The position numbers and the translations under genes are program-made. A DNA stretch of 64,000 nucleotides from NCBI GenBank assembly GCA_002256145.1, contig NKIP01000009.1, positions 89,691 to 153,690 on the forward strand, written 5' to 3'. This DNA is from Comamonadaceae bacterium PBBC1. Its GTDB lineage: Bacteria > Pseudomonadota > Gammaproteobacteria > Burkholderiales > Burkholderiaceae_C. Below the pieces are notes generated by a model. The model made no database searches. It saw only the letters and a program-made list of their open reading frames with translations, and was not told the DNA's origin. Below, piece by piece: positions 23,540-32,154 of the stretch. How positions within the stretch are numbered: the first letter of the stretch is position 1; every line of letters starts with the position of its first letter.

Positions 23540-23546
23540 GTGCCCC

Positions 23547-24521
23547 TCAATCGAGCTTGGCCCCCGATTTCTGCACCACGTCTGCCCAGCGTGGAATCTC
23601 GGCTGCCAGGAATTTGGCAAAGTCATCAGCCCCCAAATAAGCCGGATCAGCCCCTTGCGCCACCATGCGTTGGCGGATGTCGGGCTGGTTCATCACCGCC
23701 TTGAACGCATCGCTGAGCTTATTCACCACGTCTTTGGGTGTGCCTGCCGGGGCCAAAAAGCCATAAAAGCCGACCACTTCGAAGTTTTTGATGCCCGTTT
23801 CCATCACGGTGGGGATATCGGGCAAGGCCGGGTTGCGCTCGCGGCTGGTCACGGCCAGTGCCCGCACTTTGCCTTGCTTGTGGTACTGGGCGGCTTGCGG
23901 AATGCTCTCGGACATGAATTGCACCTGCCCTGCCATGAGGTCGGTGAAGGCGGGTGCGCTGCCCCGGTAGGGGATGTGCACCATGAACAGCCCAGTGGCC
24001 GACTTGAACATCTCGGGCACCAAGTGGCTGCTGCCGCCATTGCCCGCAGAGCCGTAGTTGATCTGGCCGGGACGGTCTTTGGCATAGGCCACGAACTCCT
24101 GCAAGGTGTTGGCGGGCACTTTGGGGTTGACCAACAGCGCCAGTGGCTGCATGGCGGTGCGGGCAACCGGCACAAAGTCACGCAAGGTGCTGTAAGGCAG
24201 CTTGGTGTAAAGCGCCGGGTTGATGACCATCACCCCGGTGTTGGCCAGCATCAGCGTGTGGCCATCGGGCGTGGCACGCATGACTTCTTGAGCGCCCACG
24301 GTGCCGCCCGCACCTGCTTTGTAATCCACCAAGATGGGCTGCCCGAGCTGGGCCTGCAGCCGGTCGGTCAGCAAGCGGGCGTGCTGGTCGAGCGGGCCAC
24401 CCGCCGGAAAACCCATCACCACCCGGATCGGTTTGGTCGGAAAAGCCCAGGCACTGCCCATGGCTGCGGCCAAGCCAATCGAAACGATGAGCTTGGTGAT
24501 GCGTTTTGTAGTCTGTGTCAT
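23547..24521 (-). CDS. Bug-family tripartite tricarboxylate transporter binding protein
   Basis: This 324-residue protein is a TctC/Bug-type periplasmic solute-binding protein with a signal peptide (about 1-26, ending AWA). Family hallmarks are FPTKPIRVVMGFPAGGPLDQHAR at the start of the mature protein and YKAGAGGTVGAQEVMRATPDGHT. Burkholderiales carry many Bug paralogues that bind carboxylates, amino acids or nicotinate, and most are orphans without TctA/TctB neighbours, as here. The ligand cannot be predicted. Confidence 0.93.
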   Translation of the reverse strand: MTQTTKRITKLIVSIGLAAAMGSAWAFPTKPIRVVMGFPAGGPLDQHARLLTDRLQAQLGQPILVDYKAGAGGTVGAQEVMRATPDGHTLMLANTGVMVINPALYTKLPYSTLRDFVPVARTAMQPLALLVNPKVPANTLQEFVAYAKDRPGQINYGSAGNGGSSHLVPEMFKSATGLFMVHIPYRGSAPAFTDLMAGQVQFMSESIPQAAQYHKQGKVRALAVTSRERNPALPDIPTVMETGIKNFEVVGFYGFLAPAGTPKDVVNKLSDAFKAVMNQPDIRQRMVAQGADPAYLGADDFAKFLAAEIPRWADVVQKSGAKLD

Positions 24522-24571
24522 GTGAACTCCCTTCAGTGGTTGAAATTGGCAGAGAAAGCCTTACAGGGTTG

Positions 24572-24847
24572 TCAACAGCGTTTCCAGGCTTTGTTCAAAA
24601 CCCATTCCAGCGTTGCGGCGGTCAGCACCAGAGCGATGTAAGTGTTCATTTTTCCATCTTGCCCCTGTACCCACAAGCCGGCCACCAACACCAACACCCC
24701 ACTCAAGGCGTGCAGTCCCATTCGACGTCTCCACGATGAACCACCCGGCCCCATGACCCATCGCCCGGCCAAGGGCATGAACACGGCCATGGCCAAGGCG
24801 GGCATGACAAAGCCTAAAAAATGCAACATCAATTGCCAAAATGTCAT
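24572..24847 (-). CDS. Small three-helix membrane protein, unknown function
   Basis: This 91-residue product has three hydrophobic segments (about residues 7-29, 45-60 and 68-83) separated by a basic loop (SSWRRR). I do not recognise the family. Its frame is open with codon use like its neighbours, and it starts 139 bases from the divergent hemA, so it probably shares the regulatory region. The competing frame in the same place is less hydrophobic and less likely. It could be a small inner-membrane protein; no function is proposed. Confidence 0.65.
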   Translation of the reverse strand: MTFWQLMLHFLGFVMPALAMAVFMPLAGRWVMGPGGSSWRRRMGLHALSGVLVLVAGLWVQGQDGKMNTYIALVLTAATLEWVLNKAWKRC

Positions 24848-24945
24848 ATTGACTCGATTTTGTGGAATAGAGAGACAGCTTTTACCTGTTTTTTGACTTT
24901 AAATTGTGCCTTCAAAGACACGTCAATCAAATTCCTCACCCATCG

Positions 24946-24963
24946 TGTCAACCCAAGTTGACA
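24946..24963. promoter_or_regulatory. Perfect 18-bp palindrome upstream of hemA
   Basis: TGTCAAC (24946-24952), CCAA, GTTGACA (24957-24963) form a perfect 7-4-7 inverted repeat. It sits ten bases before a consensus -10 box, where it would overlap the -35 region of the hemA promoter. It has the shape of a dimeric regulator site; I cannot name the regulator. Confidence 0.55.
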
Positions 24964-24972
24964 GACCGTGCC

Positions 24973-24978
24973 TATAAT
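24973..24978 (+). promoter_or_regulatory. -10 box of hemA; predicts leaderless transcript
   Basis: TATAAT here is a perfect consensus -10. The usual 6-8 base spacing to the transcript start places +1 at 24985-24986, on the hemA ATG at 24986. No ribosome-binding site precedes that ATG. No -35 at normal spacing is seen; the palindrome occupies that position. Confidence 0.5.
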
Positions 24979-24985
24979 GGACCTC

Positions 24986-26257
24986 ATGGCTGTTTGGACT
25001 TTGGGCTTAAACCACACCACTGCACCGCTCGATTTGCGCGGCAGGTTTGCTTTCGCCGTTGACAAATTGGTCCCTACTTTGCAAGGTTTGCGCCGAGACT
25101 TGGCCCACCGCATCGCACAAGAGCCCGAAGCGGCCATTCTTTCGACCTGCAACCGAACCGAAATTTATTGCGCCGCTGACCAAGCGGCCACCAACGACAC
25201 TTTGCGTTGGTTGGCGCAAACAGGCGGCGTCAGCGCTTCTGAACTCCATGCGCACACTTACTTGCTCGAAGGCAATGAGGCGGCCCGACACGCTTTTCGT
25301 GTGGCCAGTGGTTTGGACTCGATGGTTCTGGGCGAAGCCCAAATTTTGGGTCAACTCAAAGATGCCGTGCGAGCGGCCGAGCAAGCTGGTGCTTTGGGCA
25401 GCACCCTGAACCAGCTCTTTCAGCGCAGCTTTGCTGTCGCCAAAGAAGTGCGCAGCTCTACCGAAATTGGGGCCCACTCCATCAGCATGGCCGCCGCCTC
25501 GGTGCGACTGGCGAGCCAATTGTTTGAAGACCTCAAGGACATTCGCATTTTGTTTGTGGGTGCCGGAGAAATGATTGAGTTGGTGGCAACCCACTTTGCC
25601 GCCAAACAGCCCCACAGCATGGCCATTGCCAACCGCAGCCTGGACCGGGGTGAACTCTTGGCCAGCCGTTTTGGTGCCGAAGTGATGCGCCTGGCCGACC
25701 TGCCCGAGCGTTTGCACGAGTTTGATGCCGTCATCAGTTGCACCGCCAGCACCCTGCCCTTGATTGGCTTGGGCGCGGTGGAACGGGCCCTGAAAAAGCG
25801 CAAGTACCGCCCCATGTTCATGGTCGATTTGGCGGTGCCCCGGGACATCGAACCCGAAGTCAAGTCCCTTGAAGATGTGTACCTCTACACCGTGGACGAT
25901 TTGGCCAGCGTGGTTCAAGCAGGTCAGGCTCAGCGCCAAGCGGCCGTGGCCGAGGCCGAGGTCATCATTGACGCTGGGGTACAAAGCTTCAGCCACTGGC
26001 TGGGCCAGCGCGACACGGTGCCCCTGATTCAACAACTGCAAAACCAGGCCGACGCTTGGCGCGAAGCCGAATTGGCCAGGGCAAAAAAGCTCCTGGCCCG
26101 GGGCGACGACCCTATTGCCGTGATGGAAGCCTTGTCCAAAGGTTTGACCCAAAAAATGATGCATGGTGCTCTGGCCGAATTGCGCGGCGCAGACCCGGAA
26201 CACCGCGCACAGACCATGCACACCGTGCAGCGCGTGTTTTTGCGCAAAGAGCGTTAG
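24986..26257 (+). CDS. hemA: Glutamyl-tRNA reductase HemA
   Basis: HemA reduces glutamyl-tRNA to glutamate-1-semialdehyde, the first committed step of haem synthesis by the C5 route. The 423-residue length is normal. The N-terminus [18 protein letters not shown] aligns with the family start, the catalytic Cys55 is in STCNRTEIY, and [15 protein letters not shown] and the NADPH segment [13 protein letters not shown] follow. The C-terminal dimerisation helix contains [15 protein letters not shown] 24968 and ATG 24977 are in frame but give unusual N-terminal extensions, so ATG 24986 is preferred. It heads hemA-prfA-prmC-grxD. Confidence 0.97.
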   Translation: MAVWTLGLNHTTAPLDLRGRFAFAVDKLVPTLQGLRRDLAHRIAQEPEAAILSTCNRTEIYCAADQAATNDTLRWLAQTGGVSASELHAHTYLLEGNEAARHAFRVASGLDSMVLGEAQILGQLKDAVRAAEQAGALGSTLNQLFQRSFAVAKEVRSSTEIGAHSISMAAASVRLASQLFEDLKDIRILFVGAGEMIELVATHFAAKQPHSMAIANRSLDRGELLASRFGAEVMRLADLPERLHEFDAVISCTASTLPLIGLGAVERALKKRKYRPMFMVDLAVPRDIEPEVKSLEDVYLYTVDDLASVVQAGQAQRQAAVAEAEVIIDAGVQSFSHWLGQRDTVPLIQQLQNQADAWREAELARAKKLLARGDDPIAVMEALSKGLTQKMMHGALAELRGADPEHRAQTMHTVQRVFLRKER

Positions 26258-26342
26258 CGACAAACTTTGTTGGCCAGGGCTTTCGCTCTGACACATGGCT
26301 TTTTCTGGCACTCAAGCGCCAAGCTACACAAATTTTGTTCGC

Positions 26343-27431
26343 ATGAAACCTTTTCTCATCCAACAACTCGAACGCTATGCCCTGCGTTTGACGGAGCTGG
26401 ACTTTCTGCTGTCCCGCGAAGACATCATGGCCGACATGACGCAGTTCCTGAAGCTGTCGCGTGAACATGCCGAGGTCAGCGCCGTAGCCTCGCGCTTTGC
26501 CCGCTTTCAGCAGCGCAACGCTGACTTGGTCTCAGCCCAAAGCATGCTGGACGACCCTGAGTTGCGAGACATGGCCGAAGAGGAAATCGCCAGCGCCAAC
26601 GCCGAGTTGCAAACCCTCGAAGCTGAACTGCAGCGCATGCTGTTGCCCAAAGACCCCGACGATGCCCGCCCGGCCTTTGTCGAAATCCGCGCCGGCACCG
26701 GGGGCGACGAGTCGGCCCTGTTTGCAGGGGACCTGCTGCGCATGTATTCGCGGTACGCCGAAAGCCAGGGCTGGCGGTGCGAAATCGTCTCGGAATCGAT
26801 GAGCGAGCTGGGCGGCTACAAAGAAGTCGTGGTGCGCATCGAGGGCGACCAAGTTTACGGCGCACTCAAGTTTGAATCCGGTGGTCACCGGGTGCAGCGC
26901 GTGCCCGCCACCGAAACGCAAGGCCGCATTCACACCAGCGCCTGCACCGTGGCGGTCTTGGCTGAGCCTGACGAAGCCGAGGCCATCAAGATCAACCCTT
27001 CAGACTTGCGCATCGACACCTACCGCGCCAGCGGGGCGGGTGGGCAGCACATCAACAAAACCGATTCGGCCGTCCGCATCACCCACTTGCCTACCGGCAT
27101 CGTGGCCGAGTGCCAGGACGGCCGCAGCCAGCACAGCAACAAGGCCCAGGCCCTGAAAGTGCTCACAGCCCGTATTCAGGGGAAAGACCGGGCCGAACGC
27201 GCCGCCAAAGACGCGGCTGAGCGCAAGAGCCTGATCGGCAGCGGCGACCGCTCCGACCGCATCCGCACCTACAACTTTCCGCAAGGGCGCCTGACCGACC
27301 ACCGCATCAACCTGACTTTGTACAAGCTGCTCACCATCATGGAGGGCGATTTGCAGGACGTGGTCCACGCGCTGCAAAGCTACGAAGCGGCCGAACAGCT
27401 GGCCGCGCTGGAAATCGGGGCCACCGCCTGA
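26343..27431 (+). CDS. prfA: Peptide chain release factor 1
   Basis: RF1 ends translation at UAA and UAG. The 362-residue protein has the PxT stop-codon recognition tripeptide as PAT (188-190), specific to RF1, and the catalytic GGQ loop at 233-235 in [11 protein letters not shown]. The gene lies 85 bases after hemA, a conserved neighbour, and its stop overlaps the prmC start (TGATG). That is the expected pairing because PrmC methylates the GGQ glutamine. No Shine-Dalgarno is visible before the ATG. Confidence 0.98.
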   Translation: MKPFLIQQLERYALRLTELDFLLSREDIMADMTQFLKLSREHAEVSAVASRFARFQQRNADLVSAQSMLDDPELRDMAEEEIASANAELQTLEAELQRMLLPKDPDDARPAFVEIRAGTGGDESALFAGDLLRMYSRYAESQGWRCEIVSESMSELGGYKEVVVRIEGDQVYGALKFESGGHRVQRVPATETQGRIHTSACTVAVLAEPDEAEAIKINPSDLRIDTYRASGAGGQHINKTDSAVRITHLPTGIVAECQDGRSQHSNKAQALKVLTARIQGKDRAERAAKDAAERKSLIGSGDRSDRIRTYNFPQGRLTDHRINLTLYKLLTIMEGDLQDVVHALQSYEAAEQLAALEIGATA

Positions 27432-28300
27432 TGCACCCCCCTGAGACCGTGGCCGAGTGTCTTCACCAAGCCCAAACCCAAGGATTGGCCCGGGTGGACG
27501 CGCAGATCTTGCTGCTGCACAGCCTGCAACGCCCGCTGCACGACCGCGCTTGGCTCTTGGCCCACGACAGCGACACCTTGACGCCAGAGCAAGCAGCCGC
27601 GTGGCAAGAAGCGCTGCAGCGTCGTCTGCAGGGCGAGCCCGTGGCCTACATCACCGGGCGCAAGGACTTTTTTGGCCTGACGCTGGCCGTGGACGCCCGC
27701 GTGCTGGACCCGCGACCCGACACAGAGACTTTGGTGGACTGGGCTCTGGCGTGTCTGCCAGAATCTGCGTCCTCATCTTCCTCCTCCAATCGCTCGCTCC
27801 GCATTCTCGACCTGGGCACGGGCAGCGGCGCGGTGGCATTGGCGCTGCAACACACCCGACCCGATGCCACCGTGTGGGCTGTAGACGCCAGCGAAGACGC
27901 CCTGGCCGTGGCCCGCGCCAATGCCGCCCGCTTGCAGCTGGGCGTGCAATTCATCGCCAGCGACTGGCTGAGCGCAGTAGACATCCAGCGCACGGGCCGC
28001 TTTGACCTCATCGTCTCCAACCCCCCCTATGTGGCCGAGGGCGACCCGCACCTGGCCGCACTGACACACGAGCCCCTGCAGGCCCTGAGCAGCGGCCCCG
28101 ACGGCCTCGATGACATCCGCCAAATCATCGCCCAAGCCCCTGCCTGTCTGACCCCGGGCGGCTGGCTGCTGCTCGAACACGGCTGGGACCAGGCGACCTA
28201 TGTACAAGCGCTGCTGCGCGAAGCCGGCTTTGAGCAGGTGCAGTCGCGCCGCGATCTGAGCGGCATCGAGCGGTGCACGGGCGCGGCCATGCCGAAGTGA
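27431..28300 (+). CDS. prmC: Release factor glutamine methyltransferase PrmC
   Basis: PrmC methylates the glutamine of the GGQ motif of release factors using SAM. The 289-residue protein has a helical N-terminal domain (about 1-85), a SAM motif LDLGTGSGAVALAL near residue 125 and the catalytic NPPY at about 197-200. A Ser-rich linker (ESASSSSSSNRS) sits between the two domains and is longer than I expect. The start codon overlaps the prfA stop by one base. Confidence 0.97.
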   Translation: MHPPETVAECLHQAQTQGLARVDAQILLLHSLQRPLHDRAWLLAHDSDTLTPEQAAAWQEALQRRLQGEPVAYITGRKDFFGLTLAVDARVLDPRPDTETLVDWALACLPESASSSSSSNRSLRILDLGTGSGAVALALQHTRPDATVWAVDASEDALAVARANAARLQLGVQFIASDWLSAVDIQRTGRFDLIVSNPPYVAEGDPHLAALTHEPLQALSSGPDGLDDIRQIIAQAPACLTPGGWLLLEHGWDQATYVQALLREAGFEQVQSRRDLSGIERCTGAAMPK

Positions 28301-28385
28301 CAGCAACACCCCTGTGAAAATGGCAGACTTTCAATCAGAGACATAATTCACCCCATACGACATCGACCCCATTTGGAGCAACACC

Positions 28386-28709
28386 ATGAGCGACACCCAG
28401 CAACGCATCGACGAACTCGTCAAAGGCAACGAGATCACCCTGTTCATGAAGGGCAGCGCCAGCTTCCCCATGTGCGGTTTTTCTGGCCGCGCCATCCAGA
28501 TCCTCAAAGCCGTCGGCGTGGACCCCAAGACGGTCAAAACCGTGAACGTGCTGGACGACGCCGAAATCCGCCAAGGCATCAAGGAATACAGCAACTGGCC
28601 CACCATCCCCCAGCTTTACGTCAAGGGCGAATTCATCGGCGGCTCGGACATCATGATGGAAATGTACGAATCGGGCGAGTTGCAGCAGGTCATCAACGGC
28701 CAAGCCTGA
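28386..28709 (+). CDS. grxD: Monothiol glutaredoxin Grx4
   Basis: This 107-residue protein is a CGFS-type monothiol glutaredoxin, which carries and transfers [2Fe-2S] clusters with glutathione. The active site CGFS is at residues 30-33, followed by the TVP-like WPTIPQLYVKGEFIGGSDI glutathione-binding segment. GGAG precedes the ATG at good spacing. The gene is 85 bases after prmC, may have its own promoter, and is closed by a strong terminator. Confidence 0.97.
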   Translation: MSDTQQRIDELVKGNEITLFMKGSASFPMCGFSGRAIQILKAVGVDPKTVKTVNVLDDAEIRQGIKEYSNWPTIPQLYVKGEFIGGSDIMMEMYESGELQQVINGQA

Positions 28710-28743
28710 TCAACCACCACACTCGGGCTTCAAATCCCGCCAG

Positions 28744-28766
28744 AGCCACCTTCGGGTGGCTTTTTT
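28744..28766 (+). terminator. Terminator after grxD
   Basis: AGCCACC and GGTGGCT form a 7-bp stem capped by a stable TTCG tetraloop (28751-28754), with six T at 28761-28766. It ends the hemA-prfA-prmC-grxD group. Confidence 0.93.
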
Positions 28767-28797
28767 GTGGGCGGTGCTGGGTCTGCATGCCACGGGT

Positions 28798-30222
28798 TCA
28801 GCTCTGGAGGGTCTGCGTTTTGGCCTCGTACTCGCGCCAGACCTGAGCGAGGTCTGCCTTGCGCCAGATGCGCTGGGCCACAAAGGTGAGCACCAGCGCG
28901 ATCAGGGTCATGACAGCCAGCCAAACGCCCTGACGGTGACCCCAGTGCAGCAACCAAGCCCAGCGGCTGTCCGCCTGCGTCATCCCGATCAACACCAAGG
29001 GCGAGAAGATCAAAGCGCAACTGAACAACAGCCGGCCCCATGGTTTGAATACGCCCATGAGACAGACCACCAGCGCAGTGGCCACCCAAAAATCCACGGC
29101 CATGACAGGCACGTACAAAGCCAGATGGGTCAGGATTTGCCAGCCACTTTGGTCAGAAAATAAGAACTGCTTGGCCCCATAAAACACGGCCCATCCCGGA
29201 CAAAACCACAAAGCCACAAATCGCAGGGTGGAGGTGATCAGGTTCTGGCCCAAATGGCTGCGCATTTGCCCACCAGGCGACAGCCAATAGCGCCAATGCC
29301 ATTGACTGGAGCGAAGCACAGGAAGCAAAAACAGACAGAGAAATCCTGTTCGCCAAAGCTCGTAATACGTGATTTCACTGCCCCAAGGCTCCAGCAAGCG
29401 AATGCTTCCAATTTGTTGGATCGGAAGCAGTGCAAATGTCGCACCTATCCCAAATATCGCGGCCAATGGCCGCCCTACTAGATCACCTTGCTCAATGAAC
29501 CCAGCATGGGTCAGCAAGCGCCGGAACCAGGCTTCGAGTCGCCCGCCCGGGCCGAGCTGCCATGTCAGCCCCGATCGTGTATGCCTCAACATCCGACGGA
29601 ACTTCCACACCGCAGCGCCCAGACCATAAGCCGCTGCCAGCAACCACACTGCCATCGGCGCTTGCAGCCAAGCACCCAACACCGAACCGGGCCAAAAAAC
29701 GGTGAGCAGACCGCCCAGCAGGGGTACGGCCAGATGCACCGGATGCGCCATGCCCCACCAAGCGTGCACCGCACACACCCAGACCGTGTGCCAGACCAGT
29801 GCCAACAACAGCACAGCGCCCAACTCGGGCAGGTGGCTGACGACCGTGACGCCGAACGACACCCAGGCCCCCATCAGCGTGGCCAGGCTCAACAACAAGC
29901 CGGTCACCCACCAACCGTGAGCCATGTCATGCATGCGTTGATGTATCCGATGCGCAGGCACCACGCGCTGAACCCAAGTGTGCTCGTCGCGCAGGCCGGC
30001 GTGGGTGACACACACCGCAGCCAGACTGCTCAGAGCGCACAGGACCAAGGCAAACGCAGTACGCCCCGAATAACTAACCATGGCAAACAACACCGTGATG
30101 ATGAACAGCACAAGCCACAACCAGACCAGGGCCTCGGGCGTTCTGCGCCACCGTCCGTAGGTGTTGGGTGAAGATGGGGATTCGGTCGTGAGCCCTGACA
30201 CCCGCCGTGCACCGGCTTTCAT
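28798..30222 (-). CDS. Multi-pass membrane protein, partner of ABC ATPase
   Basis: This 474-residue protein has about ten to twelve hydrophobic segments between residues 30 and 450, with a basic C-terminal tail (RIWRKADLAQVWREYEAK). I do not recognise a named family; no signal peptide or soluble domain is apparent. The ATG at 30222 overlaps the stop of the ABC ATPase gene by four bases (ATGA), so it is almost certainly its membrane partner, and the frame extension upstream is spurious. With the GntR gene it forms a compact three-gene unit. By analogy to Bacillus YtrABC-type units it could be an exporter or envelope-stress transporter, but the substrate is unknown. Confidence 0.8.
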   Translation of the reverse strand: MKAGARRVSGLTTESPSSPNTYGRWRRTPEALVWLWLVLFIITVLFAMVSYSGRTAFALVLCALSSLAAVCVTHAGLRDEHTWVQRVVPAHRIHQRMHDMAHGWWVTGLLLSLATLMGAWVSFGVTVVSHLPELGAVLLLALVWHTVWVCAVHAWWGMAHPVHLAVPLLGGLLTVFWPGSVLGAWLQAPMAVWLLAAAYGLGAAVWKFRRMLRHTRSGLTWQLGPGGRLEAWFRRLLTHAGFIEQGDLVGRPLAAIFGIGATFALLPIQQIGSIRLLEPWGSEITYYELWRTGFLCLFLLPVLRSSQWHWRYWLSPGGQMRSHLGQNLITSTLRFVALWFCPGWAVFYGAKQFLFSDQSGWQILTHLALYVPVMAVDFWVATALVVCLMGVFKPWGRLLFSCALIFSPLVLIGMTQADSRWAWLLHWGHRQGVWLAVMTLIALVLTFVAQRIWRKADLAQVWREYEAKTQTLQS

Positions 30223-31052
30223 GAGTTCAGCTCCAGAAACAGGTCGTCCAAGTTCAGCGCCCTTCCGTCGGAAAGTGCGCCCGGCAAGCGGGTGTCCACC
30301 AGCCACAGGCCCTGCTCTGCTGGGCGACTTTGAAAGATTGCGCCCCGAGGGACCTCTGTATCCTTCACTTTTACCAAGCGCAAGTGTTCGGTCAGGGCAT
30401 CCCATTCGTCCATGAGTTGGATGCGGCCTTCGCGCATGAAGGCCACATGGGTGACCACGCGCTCCAGATCGCTCAGCAAATGGCTGCTGATGATGACGGT
30501 GCGCTGGCGCTCGCTGCTGCGTTGATCGAACAAAGCCCGCATGAAGGCACGGCGCGTCATCGGATCAAGGCTGGCAACAGGCTCGTCCAGAATCAAGATG
30601 TCCGGGTCGTGCCCCAGCGCCAGCACCACACTGAGTTTTTGCTGATCGCCCAAGGACAAATCTTTGGACTTGGTGTTCAGCGGTAAAGCCAATTGCGCTG
30701 CGAGCGCATGGGCATGCGCCTGGTCCCAGTGGGCATAAAGACTGCCGATGCGTTCAAAATGGGCATCCACCGTCAACCAGTCAAACAGATCCGGGGTTTG
30801 CGCCACATAGCCCAGTCGCTCACGCACGCTGTCGCTCAGGCCAGTGCTGAAGCAGCCGCCCAGCTTGCAAAAACCTTTATCCGGCACCGTCAGGCCTACC
30901 AGGCTGCGCAGCAAGGTGCTTTTGCCCGCACCGTTGCGACCGACCAGACCTAGCACAGCCCCCTCCGGCACATCCAGATTGACCTGATTCAGCACGGCTT
31001 TGCGCTGGTAGACGTGCTGCACGCCATGAGCGCTGATGATGGGCTCATTCAT
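30219..31052 (-). CDS. ABC transporter ATP-binding protein, GntR-linked
   Basis: This 277-residue protein is a complete ABC ATPase: Walker A GRNGAGKST near residue 42, signature LSLGDQQKL, Walker B ILILDEPVASLDP with the catalytic Glu, and switch His in ISSHLLSD. The class resembles drug or lipid exporters (CcmA/YtrB-type). AGGAGGAG precedes the ATG at 31052. The start overlaps the GntR stop, and the stop overlaps the membrane protein start, each by four bases, so the three proteins are coupled in translation. Confidence 0.93.
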   Translation of the reverse strand: MNEPIISAHGVQHVYQRKAVLNQVNLDVPEGAVLGLVGRNGAGKSTLLRSLVGLTVPDKGFCKLGGCFSTGLSDSVRERLGYVAQTPDLFDWLTVDAHFERIGSLYAHWDQAHAHALAAQLALPLNTKSKDLSLGDQQKLSVVLALGHDPDILILDEPVASLDPMTRRAFMRALFDQRSSERQRTVIISSHLLSDLERVVTHVAFMREGRIQLMDEWDALTEHLRLVKVKDTEVPRGAIFQSRPAEQGLWLVDTRLPGALSDGRALNLDDLFLELNS

Positions 31053-31447
31053 GGTGTCTCCTCCTGATGAGTTTCTCTCAAACATTCTTCAAATTGCGCC
31101 AGTGCGGCCTGTGCAGTCAGACCCAACTGCCGGGCTTGTTGTGCGGCCGCTTGCAGGCTTGGGCGCAGCAGGCCTTGTCGCTCGGCTGTGTCGCTTTGTC
31201 CGGGGTGATTGGCCACCACCATGCCCATGCCGCGGCGACGCTCCAGCAAGCCTTCGGCCTCCAGCAGGCTGTAAGCTTTGGACACAGTCATGGGGTTGAT
31301 CGCGTGCAGTTGCGCCACGGCGCGAACGCTGGGCAGCTCGATGCCTGTGCGCAGCTGCCCGCCCGCTATCTGCCGACGCACCTGCTCCACGATCTGGCGG
31401 TAGATCGGGGTGGGGTCGCTGGGGGCAATGGCGAAGTTCATGTGCAT
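31049..31447 (-). CDS. GntR-family repressor, YtrA-like
   Basis: This 132-residue protein has a GntR winged helix at the N-terminus (TPIYRQIVEQVRRQIAGGQLRTG, then LPSVRAVAQLHAINPMTVSKAY) and only a short C-terminal dimerisation tail. That layout is the YtrA subfamily, whose members typically repress their own operon with an ABC transporter. A 22-base palindrome begins three bases upstream of the start codon and overlaps the predicted -10. ATG 31447 and ATG 31441 are both possible starts; neither has a clear ribosome site. Confidence 0.92.
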   Translation of the reverse strand: MHMNFAIAPSDPTPIYRQIVEQVRRQIAGGQLRTGIELPSVRAVAQLHAINPMTVSKAYSLLEAEGLLERRRGMGMVVANHPGQSDTAERQGLLRPSLQAAAQQARQLGLTAQAALAQFEECLRETHQEETP

Positions 31448-31449
31448 TG

Positions 31450-31471
31450 GTGTATTAGTTTAATAATACAC
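31450..31471 (-). promoter_or_regulatory. GntR/YtrA-type operator overlapping promoter
   Basis: GTGTATTA (31450-31457), six bases, TAATACAC (31464-31471) is a perfect inverted repeat. YtrA-type repressors are known to bind GTGTA/TACAC-ended palindromes. On the minus strand TTGCTT, a 16-base spacer and TATTAT (31463-31468) form a promoter whose -10 lies inside the palindrome, so repressor binding would block transcription of the three-gene unit. Confidence 0.75.
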
Positions 31472-31516
31472 AAAACAAAACTTCAAGCAATAAATTTGAA
31501 TACCTTAATCATCATT

Positions 31517-32122
31517 TCAATCCGCCACATGAACCCACAGCCGCTGTGCCGCGAACACGGCCTGTGGATAGGCTGACTTGCCACGGCTGCCGTTGTAACG
31601 GCCAAGCCCCATGAACAGATCCCCACGCTCTCGGTCCAGCAAATACCGAAGAATGACGCATCCAAAACGCAAATTGGTTTGCATGTGGAACAAACGGCTT
31701 GCGTTGCCATCTCCAATCAGCCTTGCCCAAAAGGGCATCACTTGCATATAACCCATGGCACCAGCGCTGGAAATGGCGTATTTTCGGAAGGCGCTTTCGA
31801 CCTGCACCACACCCAGTACCAGGGACAGGGGCAGGCCCGCTCTGCGGGCTTCGTACCAAAGGGTTTGCAAAAACTCCTGGCGCTCAGTGGGGTGGTTTTT
31901 GTAGCGAGACAGTCGCTGACTGCTGAACGCCTGCCATTGGGCATAGGCCTGCTGCTCTTGGGGCGTGCTCAGCAGCGGTTCAGGCGGAGCAGCGGCCAGC
32001 ACCGCAGCACTCAGGGCAGAGCGCACCGAGTGAGACAAAGGCTCTTCGATTTGGGAGCCGGCCCGGACGACACCGGCCGGACATAGTCCCAGCAGCATTT
32101 GGGCCAGGAATGCGCGGCGCAT
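31517..32122 (-). CDS. Lytic transglycosylase, SLT domain
   Basis: This 201-residue protein is a soluble lytic murein transglycosylase-like enzyme. A signal-like N-terminus (about 1-22, ending VRAG) indicates export to the periplasm. The SLT domain contains the catalytic Glu in VVQVESAFRKYAISSAGAMGYMQVMPFW (Glu near residue 110) and the later RYNGS motif. It is shorter than Slt70 and resembles small MltE-like or type IV secretion-associated forms, but no secretion genes are nearby. It follows proS by 32 bases on the same strand. Confidence 0.9.
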   Translation of the reverse strand: MRRAFLAQMLLGLCPAGVVRAGSQIEEPLSHSVRSALSAAVLAAAPPEPLLSTPQEQQAYAQWQAFSSQRLSRYKNHPTERQEFLQTLWYEARRAGLPLSLVLGVVQVESAFRKYAISSAGAMGYMQVMPFWARLIGDGNASRLFHMQTNLRFGCVILRYLLDRERGDLFMGLGRYNGSRGKSAYPQAVFAAQRLWVHVAD

Positions 32123-32154
32123 TGGGCGGGTACTCAGCGGCGCCTTTGCATGTT

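Noticed and set aside
24958..24978. TTGACA and TATAAT as an ordinary hemA promoter
   Set aside because: They are only nine bases apart, too close for a sigma-70 promoter. TTGACA is better explained as the right arm of the palindrome.
31517..32122. Lytic transglycosylase as part of a secretion or conjugation system
   Set aside because: No VirB, Trb or T3SS gene lies nearby; proS is the neighbour and cotranscription with it is more likely.
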